A DNA stretch of 64,000 bases, from assembly GCF_030295425.1 (NCBI RefSeq), contig NZ_AP027081.1:868001-932000 (forward strand), in the 5' to 3' direction. This document shows positions 49,466-58,237 of this stretch, in pieces. Position numbers and translations under genes: made by a program. The notes below the pieces were generated by a model, which was not told where the DNA came from, ran no database searches, and saw only the letters and a program-made list of their open reading frames with translations. Each line of letters begins with the position of its first letter. Positions within the stretch are counted from its first letter, which is position 1. Source of the DNA: Mesoterricola sediminis. Its GTDB lineage: Bacteria; Acidobacteriota; Holophagae; Holophagales; Holophagaceae.

Positions 49466-51373
49466 ATGCTTCCCCGTTCCAACGCGCTGATCCTGACAGC
49501 CCTGATCGTTTCCGGAGCCCCGATGACCGCGAATCCGCCCGCCATTCCCGACTACGCCCTCACCGAGCGCGCCCAGGTTCCGGAGGCCTTCAAGTGGAAG
49601 GCCTCCGACCTCTTCGCCGACGAGGCGGCCTGGAGGCGGGAGTTCGCGGCGGTCAAGGCCCTCGTGCCCACCCTGGACACCCTGGCCAAGGGATGGACCG
49701 CCTCGCCCAAGGCCATGGGGGACTTCGTGGCCCGCCTCGACGAGATCGAGGTGCGGGGCACGCGGCTCATGCAGTACGCCAGCCTCCAGGGCGACATGGA
49801 CCTGGGGGACCCCCGGTACCAGAAGATGAAGGGCGAGATCCAGGCCGTGCTCGTGGAGACGGGGGCCCGCCTGGCCTTCATGGGGCCCGATATCCTGGCC
49901 CTCGGGCGGGAGAAGCTGGAGGCCTACGTGGCCGCCGAGCCTCGTCTGGCCGCTCGCAAGGTGGGCTTCCTGCGCACCCTCCGCATGAAGGACCACATCA
50001 TGGCCGAGGGCGAGGAGCGGGTGGCGGCCACCGCCGGGCTCTTCATGGACGCCCCCGCCGACGCCGCCGGCATGCTCAACAACGTGGACATGCCCCACCG
50101 CAAGGTGAAGCTCTCCACCGGGGAGGAGATCGTCCTGAACACGGCCGCCTACAACAAGCATCGCGCCTCGGCGGTGCCCGCGGACCGCCGCCTGGTCATG
50201 GAGGAGCACTTCAAGGAACAGGCCCAGTACCGCAACACCTTCGCCAGCCTCCTGGACGCCAGCGTCAAGTCGCACGTGTTCAACGCCCGCATCCGGAAGT
50301 ACGGGTCCTGCCTGGACGCGGCCCTCTACCCCGAGGCCATCGACCCCGCCGTCTACCGGAACCTCGTCTCCACCGTGAAGGCCCACCTGGGCCCCCTCCA
50401 GCGCCTCATGAAGCTCCGCGCCCGCATGCTGGGGCTGCCCGAGATGCGGTACGGCGACGTGTACGCCTCCGCGGTGAAGTCCGTGGACCGCAAGTTCACC
50501 TACGAGGAGGCCCGGGACCTCGTCCTCAAGGCCACCGCGCCGCTGGGCCCCGAGTACGCCGGTGGCATCGGCCAGGCCTTCACCAAGGGCTGGGTCGACA
50601 TCTATCCCAACAAGGGCAAGCAGTCCGGGGCCTACTCCTCCGGCGTCCACGGCGTGCATCCCTTCGTGAAGATGAACTACGACGGTTCCTTCCACGAAGT
50701 GTCCACGCTGGCCCACGAGCTCGGCCACGCCATGCACTCCTGGCTCTCCGACGCCGCCCAGCCCTGGCCCATGGGCGAATACCCGATCTTCCTCGCGGAG
50801 ATCGCCAGCACGTTCAACGAGAACCTGCTGATGCACCACATGATGGACACCATCAAGGACGACACCCTCAAGCTCTACCTCCTGGACAGCTACCTGGAGA
50901 CCCTGCGCGGGACCCTCTTCCGCCAGACCCTCTTCGCCGATTTCGAGCTGGCCATGCACGAGCACGTGGAGAAGGGGCAGTCCCTGACCGCCGACTGGCT
51001 CGACGCGAAGTACCTCGAGCTGACCCGCCTCTACTACGGTCACGACGCGGGCGTGATGCGCGTCGACGACTACATCAAGACGGAGTGGTCCTCGATCCCG
51101 CACTTCTACTACAACTTCTACGTCTACCAGTACGCCACCGGCATCGTGAGCTCCATGGCCCTCTCGGAGGCCGCCCTCAAGGATCCCGCGGCCCGGGACC
51201 GCTACCTGGCCTTCCTGAAGTCGGGCGGGAGCCGCTTCCCGCTGGAGACCTTGAAGTCCGCCGGGGTGGATCTGGCGACGCCGGCCCCCGTCGAGGCCGC
51301 CCTCAAGGCCTTCGACGACATGGTGGGCCGCATGGAGGCCCTCCACGCCCGCATCCAGGCCGGTACCAAGTGA
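49466..51373 (+). CDS. pepF: Oligoendopeptidase F (M3B), with signal peptide
   Basis: Zinc metallopeptidase cleaving short peptides. The 635-aa protein carries the HExxH motif as His417-Glu418-His421 in LAHELGHAMHS, with the third ligand region in EIASTFNENLLMHH. The N-terminal helical domain (YALTERAQVPEAFKWKASDLF) is typical of the family. A hydrophobic N-terminus (about 1-22, ALILTALIVSGAPMTA) looks like a signal peptide, unusual for classical cytoplasmic PepF, so it may work in the periplasm. The ATG at 49466 has AAGGAGG five bases upstream. The next gene follows after about 50 bases. Confidence 0.95.
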   Translation: MLPRSNALILTALIVSGAPMTANPPAIPDYALTERAQVPEAFKWKASDLFADEAAWRREFAAVKALVPTLDTLAKGWTASPKAMGDFVARLDEIEVRGTRLMQYASLQGDMDLGDPRYQKMKGEIQAVLVETGARLAFMGPDILALGREKLEAYVAAEPRLAARKVGFLRTLRMKDHIMAEGEERVAATAGLFMDAPADAAGMLNNVDMPHRKVKLSTGEEIVLNTAAYNKHRASAVPADRRLVMEEHFKEQAQYRNTFASLLDASVKSHVFNARIRKYGSCLDAALYPEAIDPAVYRNLVSTVKAHLGPLQRLMKLRARMLGLPEMRYGDVYASAVKSVDRKFTYEEARDLVLKATAPLGPEYAGGIGQAFTKGWVDIYPNKGKQSGAYSSGVHGVHPFVKMNYDGSFHEVSTLAHELGHAMHSWLSDAAQPWPMGEYPIFLAEIASTFNENLLMHHMMDTIKDDTLKLYLLDSYLETLRGTLFRQTLFADFELAMHEHVEKGQSLTADWLDAKYLELTRLYYGHDAGVMRVDDYIKTEWSSIPHFYYNFYVYQYATGIVSSMALSEAALKDPAARDRYLAFLKSGGSRFPLETLKSAGVDLATPAPVEAALKAFDDMVGRMEALHARIQAGTK

Positions 51374-51424
51374 GGCCGGGGCGGGGGCGCGGTATCCTGT
51401 TCCCCGGCATGTGAGGCCCCCGTC

Positions 51425-52591
51425 TTGCTCTTCATCATCTTCATCCTCTTCGTCCTCCTCCTGCAGGTGTTCCACCGGCGGCTCCTCCACCGGCTCCTGC
51501 CGGAGGGGGCCGACCGGTGGGTCACGTCCGCCCTGCTGCTGATCCACCTGCCCCTGGCCCTCTATGTGGCCGCTCGGCTGACAGGGCTGGCCGGCTTCCT
51601 CCCCTGGCTCCGCTTCCTGGCGCGGGGGGGGGTCTACTTCCAGCTCCTGACCGTGATGAACCTGCTGCTGTGGGGCCTGTCCGCCCTGCTCTGGCGGACC
51701 CGCCATGGCCGCCGGGACCCCGGCGGGCCGGAGGACCCGGCCCGCCGGCGCTTCCTGCGCCAGACGACGGCCCTGGGGACCGCCTTCGCGGCCGCTGGCG
51801 TCCTGTATGGGCGGCGGGAGGCCTTTTCGGATCCGGAGGTGGTCCACCTGGATCTGCGCTTCCCGGACCTGCCCCCCGGCCTGGATGGCATCCGCATCGC
51901 CCAGATCAGCGACCTGCACACGGGTCCCCTGGTCAAGCCGGCGGTCGTGGCCCGGTGGCGCGCCCTCGTCCAGGCGGAGCGGCCGGAGCTCCTGCTGGTC
52001 ACCGGGGACATCGTGGACAGCCTGCCCGAGGAGGCGCAGACCGTGGCCGACGCGTTCCGGGACTTCCCGGCGCCCCTGGGCCGCTTCGCCATCCTGGGCA
52101 ACCACGACTACTTCACCGATCCCCGGCCCATCTGGGCCACCCTGGAGGCCGGCGGCTTCCGGCTCCTGGAGAACCGCTGGGAGCTCGTGCGGCGGAACGG
52201 GGATGACCTCGCCCTGGTGGGCCTCCAGGACCCCATGGCCCGCCATGGCCACTTCCGGGACATCCGCTTCGGCCCCGGCCCCCTGCCGGAACTCGCAGTG
52301 CGGGGCCTGCCCCCGGGGACCTGGCGCCTGTGCCTGTCCCACCGGCCCAGCGATTGGAACCTGGCCCGGAAGACCGGCGCCCGCCTGACCCTGTCCGGCC
52401 ACACCCACGGGGGCCAGGTGAACCTGATCCCCGGCGTGAGCAGCGCCCTGCTCGTGGGTCCCTACACCGCCGGCCTCTACCGCAAGGGCGGGGACGCCCT
52501 CTACGTGAACCGCGGCCTGGGTGTCGTCGGCATTCCCGTGCGGCTCGGGGCCCCGCCCGAGATCACGATCCTCACCCTGAGGCGCGGCTGA
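51425..52591 (+). CDS. Membrane-anchored metallophosphoesterase
   Basis: A calcineurin-like phosphoesterase of 388 aa. The N-terminal part has about three transmembrane helices (residues 1-15, 32-50, 70-90), then a basic RRRFLRQ and another hydrophobic stretch (115-128). The catalytic domain begins at about 140 with SDLHTG (Asp163, His165), GDIVDS, GNHDYF, and GHTHGGQVN near the end, a complete two-metal set. This is the YkuE-like branch. The start is TTG at 51425; no ATG gives the first helix. Substrate is unknown (lipid or nucleotide phosphoesters are possible). Confidence 0.9.
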   Translation: MLFIIFILFVLLLQVFHRRLLHRLLPEGADRWVTSALLLIHLPLALYVAARLTGLAGFLPWLRFLARGGVYFQLLTVMNLLLWGLSALLWRTRHGRRDPGGPEDPARRRFLRQTTALGTAFAAAGVLYGRREAFSDPEVVHLDLRFPDLPPGLDGIRIAQISDLHTGPLVKPAVVARWRALVQAERPELLLVTGDIVDSLPEEAQTVADAFRDFPAPLGRFAILGNHDYFTDPRPIWATLEAGGFRLLENRWELVRRNGDDLALVGLQDPMARHGHFRDIRFGPGPLPELAVRGLPPGTWRLCLSHRPSDWNLARKTGARLTLSGHTHGGQVNLIPGVSSALLVGPYTAGLYRKGGDALYVNRGLGVVGIPVRLGAPPEITILTLRRG

Positions 52592-52598
52592 AAACCGC

Positions 52599-52626
52599 TT
52601 GCCTTTTCCCCGGGATCAGGTAAGAT
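52599..52626 (+). promoter_or_regulatory. Promoter of tRNA-Glu
   Basis: TTGCCT (52599-52604) and TAAGAT (52621-52626) are separated by 16 bases, and the tRNA begins 20 bases after the -10. Confidence 0.6.
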
Positions 52627-52645
52627 CAAGATTCGTCACGACCGT

Positions 52646-52720
52646 GGCTCCATCGTCTAGCGGTTAGGACAGCGCCCTCTCACGGCGTAAACCGGGGTTC
52701 GATTCCCCGTGGGGCTACCA
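52646..52720 (+). tRNA. tRNA-Glu (anticodon CTC)
   Basis: A 75-base cloverleaf. The acceptor 5' strand is GGCTCCA, the D region TCGTCTAGCGGTTAGGAC, and the anticodon stem GCGCC/GGCGT with loop CTCTCAC gives anticodon CTC (GAG codons). The T arm is CGGGG-TTCGATT-CCCCG, and the 3' CCA is encoded. The first acceptor pair is G-U. It closely follows the E. coli tRNA-Glu pattern. Confidence 0.95.
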
Positions 52721-52737
52721 AAGAAATGATTGAAGTT

Positions 52738-52770
52738 AGAAGCCGGAGAAACCCTCCGGCTTCTTCTTTT
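52738..52770 (+). terminator. Intrinsic terminator after tRNA-Glu
   Basis: An 11-bp perfect stem (52738-52748 with 52754-52764), five-base loop, followed by a T-rich run (tctttttt). Confidence 0.9.
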
Positions 52771-52958
52771 TTCGCGCCTCCTCAGCAGATTTCCTCAGTT
52801 GGGGTACCCCGGGATGGGGCGAGGGGGTGCGCGGGTCCGCGATGGGATGAGAGGGCGACTCCAGACCCGTGAAGCGTGGGGATTGGGAATTGAATAATCG
52901 TTTATAGCTGCTTCCTTGGTGAAGGGGTGGGTGGCGCTCATCGGCCTCTCTACAAGAC

Positions 52959-53822
52959 TTGGCTCCATTAATCAAAAGGCCTAAATCAATCACGCTTATT
53001 GATTGCTGGAGTCAAGTGGCGGCTATCCAGGACTTTTTCTTTCAGCACCCGGTTTTTCGCCGGGAGGAATTGGTCCGCCATCTGGAAGCACAGAAAGGCC
53101 GAGGGCTATCAGCCAATACCGCGCGAGAACTGCTGCGTTATCACCAAGTCCGGGGGCACTTGCTCGCGGTCCGGCGCGGCCTGTATGCATTCGTCCGGCC
53201 CGGGTTCTCACCGGCAAGCAGCCCCGTTGACACCTACCTGGTGGCCTCAAAGGGTGTCCCGGATGGGGTCCTGGCCTACCATTCAGCCCTTGAACTTCAT
53301 GGGTTGGCGTATTCCACTTTTGAGACCATCCAGGTGGTTACCAAGCGGATCTTGCGGACATGGCACTTCCGCGGCATTGATTTTCGTCCGATCAAGGCAG
53401 CCCAAGCGTTGGGCGACGAGGCCTTGACCCTCGGCGTCCAGACGATGGATCGAAGTGGCCAGGACATCCTGGTTACCACTCCGGAACGGACGTTCGTGGA
53501 TGTGCTTGACCGGCCAGACCTGGGAGGAGGATGGGAGGAAATCTGGAGATCCCTGGAAGGCCTGAGCATCCTGTCCTTTGGTGAAGTCGTTGCTTATGTG
53601 AAGCGACTCGCCAATGCGACCACGGCGAGCCGGGTCGGTTATTTTCTGGAGCAGCACCGGGACCTTTTATCCGTGGATGAAACAGTACTGGCTTCGCTTG
53701 AAAGGCTGCGCCCGACCGGTGTTCACTACATGGATCCCCGTGAAGGCGGCCACTTGGCCCAGCGCTGGAACCTGATCGTCCCGGACCGGGTAGCATCGAG
53801 GCGTTGGGAGGAACCGCAGTGA
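52959..53822 (+). CDS. AbiEi-type antitoxin/transcriptional regulator
   Basis: Antitoxin and autorepressor of a type IV (AbiE) toxin-antitoxin/abortive-infection system. The 287-aa protein has an N-terminal winged-helix segment (FFFQHPVFRREELVRHL, LLRYHQVRGHLLAVRRGLYAF) and the AbiEi core (VLAYHSALELHGLAYSTFETIQVVT; later TTPERTFVDVLDRPD). The longest frame starts at TTG 52959 with a weak ribosome site. A GTG at 53016 with GGAG upstream gives the more usual N-terminus and may be the real start. Its TGA overlaps the toxin GTG. Base composition is clearly lower in GC than the neighbours, suggesting transfer next to the tRNA. Confidence 0.85.
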   Translation: MAPLIKRPKSITLIDCWSQVAAIQDFFFQHPVFRREELVRHLEAQKGRGLSANTARELLRYHQVRGHLLAVRRGLYAFVRPGFSPASSPVDTYLVASKGVPDGVLAYHSALELHGLAYSTFETIQVVTKRILRTWHFRGIDFRPIKAAQALGDEALTLGVQTMDRSGQDILVTTPERTFVDVLDRPDLGGGWEEIWRSLEGLSILSFGEVVAYVKRLANATTASRVGYFLEQHRDLLSVDETVLASLERLRPTGVHYMDPREGGHLAQRWNLIVPDRVASRRWEEPQ

Positions 53823-54816
53823 AGCTCTCCTTTGACCGGCTTCTGCAGGAGGCCAATGCCACCGGCTTTCGACCCGAGTCTCTGGAAAAAGTGCTTCGCC
53901 TCATTGGGCTTCTCAACGCGATTTTCCGTCTTCCTGACCTTGCCTCCAGGCTGGTGCTGAAGGGGGGGACGGCCCTCAATCTATTTCTCTTTGACCTCCC
54001 CCGGCTGTCGGTGGACATCGACCTGAACTACATCGGCTCAGGCGATCTCAAGGTCATGGAGGAGGAAAGGCCATGGCTGGAAACCAGACTCCGTGCGGTA
54101 TTCGAAGCCGATGAATTCACCGTCCGGCGAACACCGACGGAACACGCGGGAGGAAATGGATGCTCCGATACGTCGGAGCCCAGGGCCAGGGAGGCAACCT
54201 CGAGGTGGATCTGAACTGGATCCACCGTGTCCCTCTTGAGCCCATTCAACGTCTTGACTCACGACCGCTGGGCTCCTTCATCGCGAAGAGCGTCCCAACG
54301 TTGGATCTGCATGAACTCGCTGGCGGAAAACTGGCTGCGCTCCTGGACCGTTCGGCATCCCGCGATATCTTCGATGCCTGCGGCCTCTTTGAACACCCCG
54401 ACCTCGATTTGGAAAAGCTGCGGCTCGCCTTTGTGGTGATGGGCGCCATGAGTCGCACCACGGACCTGAGAAAAGTCCATTCCGGCGGCACCACCATCGA
54501 CAAACAGGATTTCCGGAATTCGGTGGAACCTCTGCTACGAGTTCGAGGACCCGAGTTGGACTTGGAGGCGATGCAGGAAACCTGCCGCCACGGATTGTCA
54601 AAACTTCTGCCTTTGCGCTCGTCAGAAACCGCATTCCTGGATGCCCTTTGGGATCGTGGTGAAATCCATCCTGAGTACCTGACGACGGATGCTGGGACAC
54701 AGGGTCGAATCCTGAGCATGCCCATGCTGCTGTGGAAGGCCCAGCACGTGGGGCGTCCCAAAGGCACCTCCTTGGCAGGACGCAACAAACCATCCAAGAG
54801 GAACGTCAGGAGGTAA
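53819..54816 (+). pseudogene. AbiEii-type nucleotidyltransferase toxin, frameshifted
   Basis: Nucleotidyltransferase toxin partner of the AbiEi gene. The first frame, from GTG 53819, encodes the MNT-fold active site (LVLKGGTALNLFLFDLPRLS, then DIDLNY) and stays in register to EFTVRRTPTEHAGG. The rest of the family sequence (LRYVGAQGQGGNLEVDLNWI, TLDLHELAGGKLAALLDR, RDIFDACGLF) continues in another frame to the stop at 54816. One base added to the AAA at 54154-54156 would restore GGKWMLRYVG and a single protein of about 332 aa. So there is either a real one-base deletion or a homopolymer sequencing error. The first frame alone ends at 54214. Confidence 0.8.
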
Positions 54817-54934
54817 AAGATCCTCTTCCCCTGTGAGCGGCATCACATCCTGGTCCGAGGCGGGCCGTCTGTAGCCCCTGCTACGTCCGGGGGGGGCGAA
54901 ACGCCGAAGAATGGGCAGATCCAGGAGTGGTTCC

Positions 54935-57451
54935 ATGTCCCATGTCATCGCTGAGCTGTGCGACGCCCCGGAGGGCCGCCGGGAGGTCCTGCAGGGCAAC
55001 ATCGCCTTCGCGGTCGGGTGCGTCCGCGCGGGCTACCATGCCGCGGACGGCTACCCGGGGACGCCCAGTTCCGAGGTCATCGACGACGGCCTGGCCCACG
55101 TGCAGGACCGCATGGCCGTGGGCTGGTCCGTGAACGAGGCCACGGCCGCGGCGGTGGGCTTCGGGCACACCCTGGCCGGGCGGGACTGCGTGGTGACCAT
55201 GAAGATCCCCGGCCTCTTCCAGGCGGGGGACGTCTTCACCAGCGGCGCCAGCTTCACCCAGGCGCGGGGGGCCCTGGTCTACTACATCGCCAGCGATTTC
55301 ACGCCCAGTTCCACCCAGCACGTGGTCGATCCCCGGCCCCTCTTCGAGAGCTGCTTCCTGCCGGTGCTCGAGCCCCGGAACCACCAGGAGATGCTGGAGG
55401 CCCCGGCCCTGGCCGCCGACCTGGCCCGGACCTACCGGACCCAGGTGGTGGTCATGCCCAGCGGCGCCCTCTGCCACAGCGAGGGCTCCGTCCGGCTCAC
55501 GGCGAGCCGCCAGGTCGAGCCCGTGGCCATGCCCGCCAGTCTCCGGGATTTCAACGTCCTGCCGAACATGTGCGTCAAGTCGTACCAGCGGGTCCTGGCC
55601 GAGCGCATGCCGGCCCTGGTCCGCATGGTCGAGGAGAGCCCCCTCAACCGCTGGGACCGCGGGGCGGGGCGCCTCGGCGTCCTCACGTACGGGGTCTGCG
55701 ACCTGTACGTCCGCGAGGTGATGGCCGCCACGGGGGCGGACCTGGACGTGCTCTCCCTGGGCTTCAGCCATCCGCTGCCCATGGACCTCATCCGCCGCTT
55801 CTGCGCCTCCGTGCGGGAGGTCGTGGTCATCGAGGACGGCTACCGGTTCCTGCAGGAGGCCTGCGAGCGCGCGGGCCTGACCGTGCGGGGGAAGGCGCCC
55901 TACAGCCCCGTCACCGAATGGAACCCCGCCAGCATCGCCGCCTGCCTTGGCCTTGAGGTGCCCCGGGTCGACGCCGGCCTTCCCCCCGTCAGCCGTCCGC
56001 CCCTCCTCTGTGCCGGCTGCCCCTACCGCCCCTTCGTCCAGGAGGTGCTCGCCCTCCGGAAGCGGGGCAAGCTGGACGCGGTCTTCGGCGACATCGGCTG
56101 CAACGCCCTCCTGTACTTCATGGACGCCATGGACACGGGCCTGGCCATGGGGGCCAGCGAGAGCAAGCGCATCGGCTACGTCCTCTCCCGCCCGGAGCAG
56201 GCCGGGCGGTGCATCAGCGTGATCGGGGACAGCACCGAGTGCCATTCGGGCATGGACGCCACCCGCAACACGGTCTACCGGAAGGTGCCGGGGGTGAAGG
56301 TGGTCCTGGACAACGAATGGACGGCCATGACCGGGGGCCAGCCGTCCCCCACGTCCCCCGCCAACCTGGCCGGCGAAGCCCCCGGCTTCGACTTGCCCGC
56401 CTCCCTGGCGGCCCACGGGTCAAGGGTGGAGGTGCTCGGCGCCTACGACCGGAAGGCCCTCCGGGAGGGCCTGCGCAAGGCCCTGGCGGCGGCCGAGGCG
56501 GGGGCCTTCACCACCCTGGTGATCCGGGACGGGGCCTGCCTCAAGAAGTCCAAGCCCAGCCGCCAGCGGGTCCAGGTGGACCCGGCGGACTGCAAGCGCT
56601 GCAACCTGTGCCTGGTCTGCCCCGGCCTCGCGCTGGGGGAGGGCGGGGTCCCCGCGGCCACCAACCTCTGCTCCGGCTGCGGCGGCCACACCCCGGCCTG
56701 CGTCCAGATGTGCCCCACCCACGTGCTCAAGCCCGTGGACGTGGCGGCCCTGGGCCTGCCCGCGGGCGGCAGCTTCCCGGCCGCGCCGGCCGAGGTCTCC
56801 GTGCCCGCCCTCGGCGAGCTGCCGGCGCGCCTTTCGGTGGCCATCCGCGGCGTGGGCGGCCAGGGCAACCTGTTCTTTGGCCGGGTGCTTGCCCAGCTGG
56901 CAAGCCTCGCCGGGTACGGCGAACGCAACATCGTGAAGGGCGACACCCACGGCATGGCCCAGATGGGCGGCCCGGTCATCAGCACCTTCAGCTGCGGCGA
57001 GGTGCACAGCCCCGTCCTCCTGCCAGGCACGGCGGACTGCCTCATCGTCATGGAGCAGAGCGAGGTGCTCCGGCCCGGCTTCCTGGAGCTGCTGCGCCCG
57101 GGCGGCACGCTGGTGCTGGCCGCGACGCGCATCGTGCCCGAGGGGATGGACCCCGCGGACTATCCCTCCCAGGAGGCCCTCCGCGCCCGCCTCGCGGCCT
57201 ACCGGCTCATCGAGGTGGACCCCCTCGGCCGGGCCCTGGACCTGGGGGACCCCACCGGCCGGATCAGCAACGTCGTCCTCATGGGCATCCTGAGCACCCT
57301 GGCGCCCTTCGACCGGTTCCCCGCCGAGCTGTGGTGGAAGGCCCTCCAGAAGGTGAACCCCAAGGCCGCCGTCTGGGCCGCCAACTACGCGGCCTTCAAC
57401 GCGGGCCGGGCCCTGGAACCCCTCGCCGTCGCCGGTGCGGCGGCCGAGTGA
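54935..57451 (+). CDS. Indolepyruvate ferredoxin oxidoreductase, alpha and beta subunits fused
   Basis: Oxidatively decarboxylates aryl 2-oxoacids (indolepyruvate, phenylpyruvate) to acyl-CoA with reduction of ferredoxin. The 838-aa protein combines an IorA-like part with an IorB-like part. The pyrimidine domain starts with AAGYPG-type AADGYPGTPSSEVIDD. The TPP domain has GDIGCNALL and GDSTECHSGMDATRN. A ferredoxin region follows (CKRCNLCLVC, then CSGCGGHTPACVQMCP). From about residue 640 comes the gamma/IorB domain (RGVGGQGNLFFGRVLAQLA, KGDTHGMAQMGGPV). Separate iorA and iorB genes are the norm. Start ATG 54935 has AGGAG at seven bases. The first ferredoxin motif is irregular. Confidence 0.88.
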   Translation: MSHVIAELCDAPEGRREVLQGNIAFAVGCVRAGYHAADGYPGTPSSEVIDDGLAHVQDRMAVGWSVNEATAAAVGFGHTLAGRDCVVTMKIPGLFQAGDVFTSGASFTQARGALVYYIASDFTPSSTQHVVDPRPLFESCFLPVLEPRNHQEMLEAPALAADLARTYRTQVVVMPSGALCHSEGSVRLTASRQVEPVAMPASLRDFNVLPNMCVKSYQRVLAERMPALVRMVEESPLNRWDRGAGRLGVLTYGVCDLYVREVMAATGADLDVLSLGFSHPLPMDLIRRFCASVREVVVIEDGYRFLQEACERAGLTVRGKAPYSPVTEWNPASIAACLGLEVPRVDAGLPPVSRPPLLCAGCPYRPFVQEVLALRKRGKLDAVFGDIGCNALLYFMDAMDTGLAMGASESKRIGYVLSRPEQAGRCISVIGDSTECHSGMDATRNTVYRKVPGVKVVLDNEWTAMTGGQPSPTSPANLAGEAPGFDLPASLAAHGSRVEVLGAYDRKALREGLRKALAAAEAGAFTTLVIRDGACLKKSKPSRQRVQVDPADCKRCNLCLVCPGLALGEGGVPAATNLCSGCGGHTPACVQMCPTHVLKPVDVAALGLPAGGSFPAAPAEVSVPALGELPARLSVAIRGVGGQGNLFFGRVLAQLASLAGYGERNIVKGDTHGMAQMGGPVISTFSCGEVHSPVLLPGTADCLIVMEQSEVLRPGFLELLRPGGTLVLAATRIVPEGMDPADYPSQEALRARLAAYRLIEVDPLGRALDLGDPTGRISNVVLMGILSTLAPFDRFPAELWWKALQKVNPKAAVWAANYAAFNAGRALEPLAVAGAAAE

Positions 57452-57464
57452 TCCGCCGCCGGCC

Positions 57465-57493
57465 TTGACATCCCGGTGCCGCCCGGGAGGATA
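57465..57493 (+). promoter_or_regulatory. Promoter for the Crp/Fnr regulator gene
   Basis: A perfect TTGACA (57465-57470) with a 17-base spacer and AGGATA (57488-57493). Transcription would start about 10 bases before the ATG at 57512. Confidence 0.55.
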
Positions 57494-57511
57494 GGAAGCA
57501 CCGAGCCGGCC

Positions 57512-58237
57512 ATGACCTTCCACTTTCCCGTCTTCGAGGGACACTGCGCGTCCTGGGAATCCGTCCTGCACCTGGGACGGCGGGTGGACTATCCGCGGGG
57601 CGCCCTCGTCCTGGACATGGAAGTGCCCGCCGACGGGGTCTGGTACATCAAGGAAGGCCAGCTGGACACCGTGCTCTACACCCTGGAGGGGCCCGAGAAG
57701 GTCATCTACGCGGTGGGGCGGGGGTGCCTCTTCGGGGAGGCCTGCGCCTTCACCACCGGCATCACCGGCGAGGCGACCGTTTGGGCGCGGACGCCCTGCA
57801 CCCTCTACTTCTTCCGGCGGGAGATCGTGGAGGAGGTCATCGCCCGGGAACATCCGGCCCTGATCCTCGAGATGGTGGGCCTCCTGGGCCGGATCGTGCG
57901 CATGTACTCCGTCTGGCTCCAGGACAGCCTGACCCTCGACTACTTCCAGCGGGTCTGCCGCATCCTCGTCTACTTCATCCACTGGAAGGGCGCCGTGCCG
58001 GGGCCCGGCGGCGACGTGCGCATCCAGGCCGACCTGGCCCAGAACGACCTGGCCCGCCTCCTGGGGGTGCACCGGGTCACCGTGGCCAAGGCCGTGGCCC
58101 GGCTCCGGGAGGAGGGGGTGCTCCTCCAGTTCACCCGCACCCTCCTCCACGTTGCCGATTACGCGGGGCTCTGCGCGCGGGCCGGCCTGCCGGAGGTCCG
58201 GCGACGGCCGATTGGGCGCGCGGGGGGCAAGCCATGA
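57512..58237 (+). CDS. Crp/Fnr family transcriptional regulator
   Basis: A 241-aa regulator. The N-terminal cyclic-nucleotide-binding-like beta-roll (about 10-115) has VWYIKEGQLDTVLYT and GCLFGEACAFTTG, but the cAMP phosphate-binding residues of Crp are not all evident. There is no Fnr-type cysteine cluster near the N-terminus. A dimerisation helix follows, then a winged helix-turn-helix near 180-225 (LARLLGVHRVTVAKAVARL). The ATG at 57512 has its own promoter. It ends overlapping the next gene (ATGA), so the membrane protein downstream is probably functionally linked. Effector unknown. Confidence 0.88.
   Translation: MTFHFPVFEGHCASWESVLHLGRRVDYPRGALVLDMEVPADGVWYIKEGQLDTVLYTLEGPEKVIYAVGRGCLFGEACAFTTGITGEATVWARTPCTLYFFRREIVEEVIAREHPALILEMVGLLGRIVRMYSVWLQDSLTLDYFQRVCRILVYFIHWKGAVPGPGGDVRIQADLAQNDLARLLGVHRVTVAKAVARLREEGVLLQFTRTLLHVADYAGLCARAGLPEVRRRPIGRAGGKP

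Noticed and set aside
54160-54816. Separate small gene starting at 54160
   Set aside because: Its sequence is the direct continuation of the AbiEii family after a one-base shift, so it is treated as the second part of one broken gene.
52700-54934. Integrated element with att sites between the tRNA-Glu 3' end and a downstream copy
   Set aside because: I could not find a repeat of the tRNA 3' end downstream of the toxin gene, nor any integrase; only the composition shift supports transfer.
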